A stretch of DNA of 48,725 bases, from the NCBI GenBank assembly GCA_937896505.1, contig CALBNP010000053.1:1-48725 (forward strand). The letters run 5' to 3'. The notes beneath the pieces were generated by a model. The model was not told where the DNA came from. It ran no database searches and was given only the letters and a program-made list of their open reading frames with translations. Made by a program: the position numbers and the translations under genes. Positions 46,902 to 48,725 of the stretch are shown here, one piece after another (positions within the stretch are counted from its first letter, which is position 1; every line of letters begins with the position of its first letter). The stretch is from an uncultured Bacteroidales bacterium (GTDB lineage: Bacteria; Bacteroidota; Bacteroidia; Bacteroidales; F082).

Positions 46902-48161
46902 ATGAAAAAATGGTTTCTGATAGCATCGCTTTTGTTGTGCATCTTTAGCATTCGCGCCGAAGAAGATGCTGCTCGCGTGCTTCCCGACGAGGTGGCTGAA
47001 CAGTTTGGCGAGCTCTATGTCTTCAATCAGGGCAGAGTGAGCCGATTGCATAATGCTTGTGGAAGTTTCAGTCGAAACGAGAAACTGTCGGAATTGTTTT
47101 TTCAAGGCTCCGACTTGCCTTTTTTTCCATACGCTAATGGCGATTCGGTGATATGGCTTTCATCCACGGGTCTTTTGCCAGCGGCCATGCCTGCCGACGA
47201 ACAGAACTTCGTGAGAAACGTGCAAAGTTACATGCAGGAACTTTACATGGAATATGACTATGAAGAGTTGTCGAGTGTCATCAGTAAGTTGAAAACCTAT
47301 CAGATTAGAAATGGTGGCGACACGCTGCCATCTGCTTTTGTTGATGCTTTGGATAGTTTTTATTCGAGTCTGTGGAATCGTTATGTTTTTGGGGTTCTCA
47401 TGTTCTTTGGCCTCTTGTGTCTCACTGGCTTCTTCCGCGAACGGATTGGCGACGAAAACTATCGTACTCCGCCGACGCTTCGGCGCAAGGCATGTCGGAT
47501 TTATGCCTTTGTCGTGCTGTTTTATGCAACGCTGCTTTTCGCCATCCGTTGGATCGTTGGAGGCCATGTGCCGATGACTTCGGGCCACGAGGTGATGCTT
47601 TTCCTCGTCTGGTGCCTGATGTTCTTGGGCCTTGTCGGTGATAGGCGGCATAGTAGCGCGCTGCCGACGAGCCTCATCGCAGGTCTTGTGGCTTACGTCG
47701 CTTCCGGCTATTTCGATGCAAATATCACCGCCATCCCAATGGCTTTCGATTCTCCCTTGTTGGGTTTTCATGTCGCCATTATCATTTTCTCATACGCTAT
47801 CTTCTTTATCATGGCTATCGATGGTTTGCGTGGCTTGATAATGCTTCGTAAGGGCAAAATTGAGAAATCGGATGCGTTGTTGCAAATCGATAGGTTTTTG
47901 CTCACGCCTGGCGTTATCTGTCTTGCTGTGGGCATTGTGATTGGCTCCATTTGGGCCAAGTCGGCATGGGGTGCCTATTGGAGTTGGGACCCGAAAGAAA
48001 CCTGGGCTTTAATCACATTGATTGTTTATGGTTTGGGCTATACTCGGTTGTTCAAGTCGGCCAAGGCCAACCACATTTTTGTAATAGTAGGTTTTTTGTT
48101 CGTGCTTTTTACCTATTTCGGCGTAAACTATCTGCTTGGTGGCATGCATGCCTATGTTTAA
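46902..48161 (+). CDS. ccsA: CcsA-type cytochrome c biogenesis protein
   Basis: Heme export and attachment protein of system II cytochrome c maturation. The 419 residues begin with a signal peptide, then a periplasmic region (with LYVFNQGRVSRLHN, resembling the quasi-conserved QGRxxPL motif in fused CcsBA proteins), then eight or so transmembrane helices with the WWD-like heme-handling motif WGAYWSWDPKETWALI and conserved histidines (near GHEVMLF and GVNYLLGGMH). The ResB/CcsB half normally fused or adjacent is missing, and no c-type cytochrome gene is nearby. ATG at 46902 gives a standard signal peptide; an earlier in-frame start at 46896 adds two residues. Confidence 0.85.
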   Translation: MKKWFLIASLLLCIFSIRAEEDAARVLPDEVAEQFGELYVFNQGRVSRLHNACGSFSRNEKLSELFFQGSDLPFFPYANGDSVIWLSSTGLLPAAMPADEQNFVRNVQSYMQELYMEYDYEELSSVISKLKTYQIRNGGDTLPSAFVDALDSFYSSLWNRYVFGVLMFFGLLCLTGFFRERIGDENYRTPPTLRRKACRIYAFVVLFYATLLFAIRWIVGGHVPMTSGHEVMLFLVWCLMFLGLVGDRRHSSALPTSLIAGLVAYVASGYFDANITAIPMAFDSPLLGFHVAIIIFSYAIFFIMAIDGLRGLIMLRKGKIEKSDALLQIDRFLLTPGVICLAVGIVIGSIWAKSAWGAYWSWDPKETWALITLIVYGLGYTRLFKSAKANHIFVIVGFLFVLFTYFGVNYLLGGMHAYV

Positions 48162-48503
48162 TCAAAGGATACGCTCTTTTTTAGGCAACTTCTTGTTCAC
48201 TTCGTCCCAAGCGTGCTGCGCAAGTTCCTGAATAAGTGTATCTTCCAATCCTTGGTTGAGCCAGATTTGGTTCCAATATTTCTTGTTCCAATGATGGGCA
48301 CCTTCGATGGCGCTGTACTGTTCGCGCAGCTCGATGGCCTTTTCGGGGTCGCATTTCATCACCACCAGTTCGGGTTTGTCCAAAATGATGGCAGCAAAGA
48401 TTTTCCCCTTGATGCGGAACACCAAGACGGTGTCATCGAAAGGCATGTCTTCGGTGGCGCAAGGCAAAGAGAGACAATATTCGCGGAATGATTCGATGTT
48501 CAT
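48162..48503 (-). CDS. MmcQ/YjbR family protein
   Basis: A 113-residue protein of the MmcQ/YjbR family (double-wing DNA-binding-like fold). Landmarks: FREYCLSLPCATEDMPFDDTV, FRIKGKIFAAIILD, VVMKCDPEKAIELRE, and AHHWNKKYWNQIWL. Function is uncertain; the fold suggests DNA or nucleotide binding. Its stop codon abuts that of ccsA on the opposite strand. Length is normal for the family. Confidence 0.92.
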   Translation of the reverse strand: MNIESFREYCLSLPCATEDMPFDDTVLVFRIKGKIFAAIILDKPELVVMKCDPEKAIELREQYSAIEGAHHWNKKYWNQIWLNQGLEDTLIQELAQHAWDEVNKKLPKKERIL

Positions 48504-48511
48504 TATTGATT

Positions 48512-48725
48512 TTATTTGTTTGGAAGTGAATAAGTTCTGTTTTTGTTTGCACCTTGAGCCATCAGCAATCCTTCTTGCACCATTTGACGCAAATAATCGC
48601 GGGTGCGTGACGGACTCAAACCGAGAAACAGAACTAATGCTTCCGCTTTCGTATTGCCGTTTTTGGAAACGAAATCCAAAATGGCTTGTCGGTTTTCTTC
48701 CGTATTGCGTTTTTTTGTTGAAATT
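48512..48725 (-). CDS. C-terminal part of a winged-helix protein (truncated by window edge)
   Basis: An open frame entering from the right edge and ending in TAA at 48512-48514, giving the last 70 residues. The sequence (NRQAILDFVSKNGNTKAEAL, then LGLSPSRTRDYLRQMVQEGLL, ending NRTYSLPNK) is a winged helix-turn-helix domain. In Bacteroidota such domains often end ATP-binding AlbA_2-type regulators or RecG-like helicase-related proteins, so that is the likely identity, but the catalytic part is outside the window. It is spaced eight bases from the MmcQ gene. Confidence 0.6.
   Translation of the reverse strand, partial: ISTKKRNTEENRQAILDFVSKNGNTKAEALVLFLGLSPSRTRDYLRQMVQEGLLMAQGANKNRTYSLPNK

Overview
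The window reads as a stretch of chromosome from an uncultured member of the Bacteroidota, most likely Bacteroidales. Supporting signs are the gliding/type IX secretion associated genes gldF, gldG and gldH, a secreted nuclease with a type IX C-terminal sorting domain, family-restricted proteins (DUF4270, IPExxxVDY, Big_5-type lipoprotein, GIN-domain lipoprotein, DUF4468), many lipoproteins with a lipobox, almost no Shine-Dalgarno sites, and repeated TAnnTTTG promoter elements. No phage, insertion sequence, CRISPR array, rRNA or tRNA was seen. Gene density is very high, with no gene-free stretch above 300 bases; the largest are about 214 bases at the left edge and about 155 bases at 10546-10699.

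Layout. 215-3825: gldF-gldG-DUF4340 membrane operon. 3844-5770: rlmH, a GIN-domain lipoprotein and a DUF4468 secreted protein. 5772-9997: a mevalonate-pathway cluster (HMG-CoA reductase, GYDIA-type GHMP kinase, diphosphomevalonate decarboxylase, mevalonate kinase-like GHMP kinase), followed by a GtrA-like membrane protein. 10700-14603 (minus): glycogen-synthase-like protein, DUF4270 lipoprotein, cyclophilin lipoprotein, pheS. 14709-17675: meaB, a small unknown gene and glnA, the last two driven from almost back-to-back promoters. 17719-19404: a GT39-type membrane glycosyltransferase. 19385-22158 (minus): acpP-fabF-rnc-IPExxxVDY. 22297-28707: polA, a YefM/YoeB-type toxin-antitoxin pair, dnaG, map.

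28721-30793 (minus): secreted endonuclease/exonuclease/phosphatase family protein with sorting domain and an acid phosphatase lipoprotein. 30860-31960: two tandem small lipoproteins ending in a strong hairpin. 32045-32666 (minus): HigB/HigA pair with a candidate operator. 32744-38098: rlmI, adenine deaminase, nucleoid-associated protein, a GNAT acetyltransferase that seems to carry a repeat insertion, and a stand-alone polyvalent-protein-type kinase. 38149-44745 (minus): ricT/PSP1, gldH, PBP1A, obgE, Ig-like lipoprotein. 44877-48161: LemA, TPM-domain protein, CcsA-type cytochrome c assembly protein. 48162-48725 (minus): MmcQ/YjbR protein and the tail of a winged-helix protein.

Most of the window is housekeeping. 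The parts that stand out are the mevalonate cluster with its probable non-canonical phosphomevalonate kinase, a repeat element found both inside the GNAT gene and upstream of ccsA, the small kinase gene with a second open frame nested in its 5' end, a HigBA operator, a rare perfect Shine-Dalgarno before gldG, and three genes whose start codon lies exactly four bases after the promoter element (candidate leaderless mRNAs). All functions are assigned by reading motifs by eye; no database search was run.
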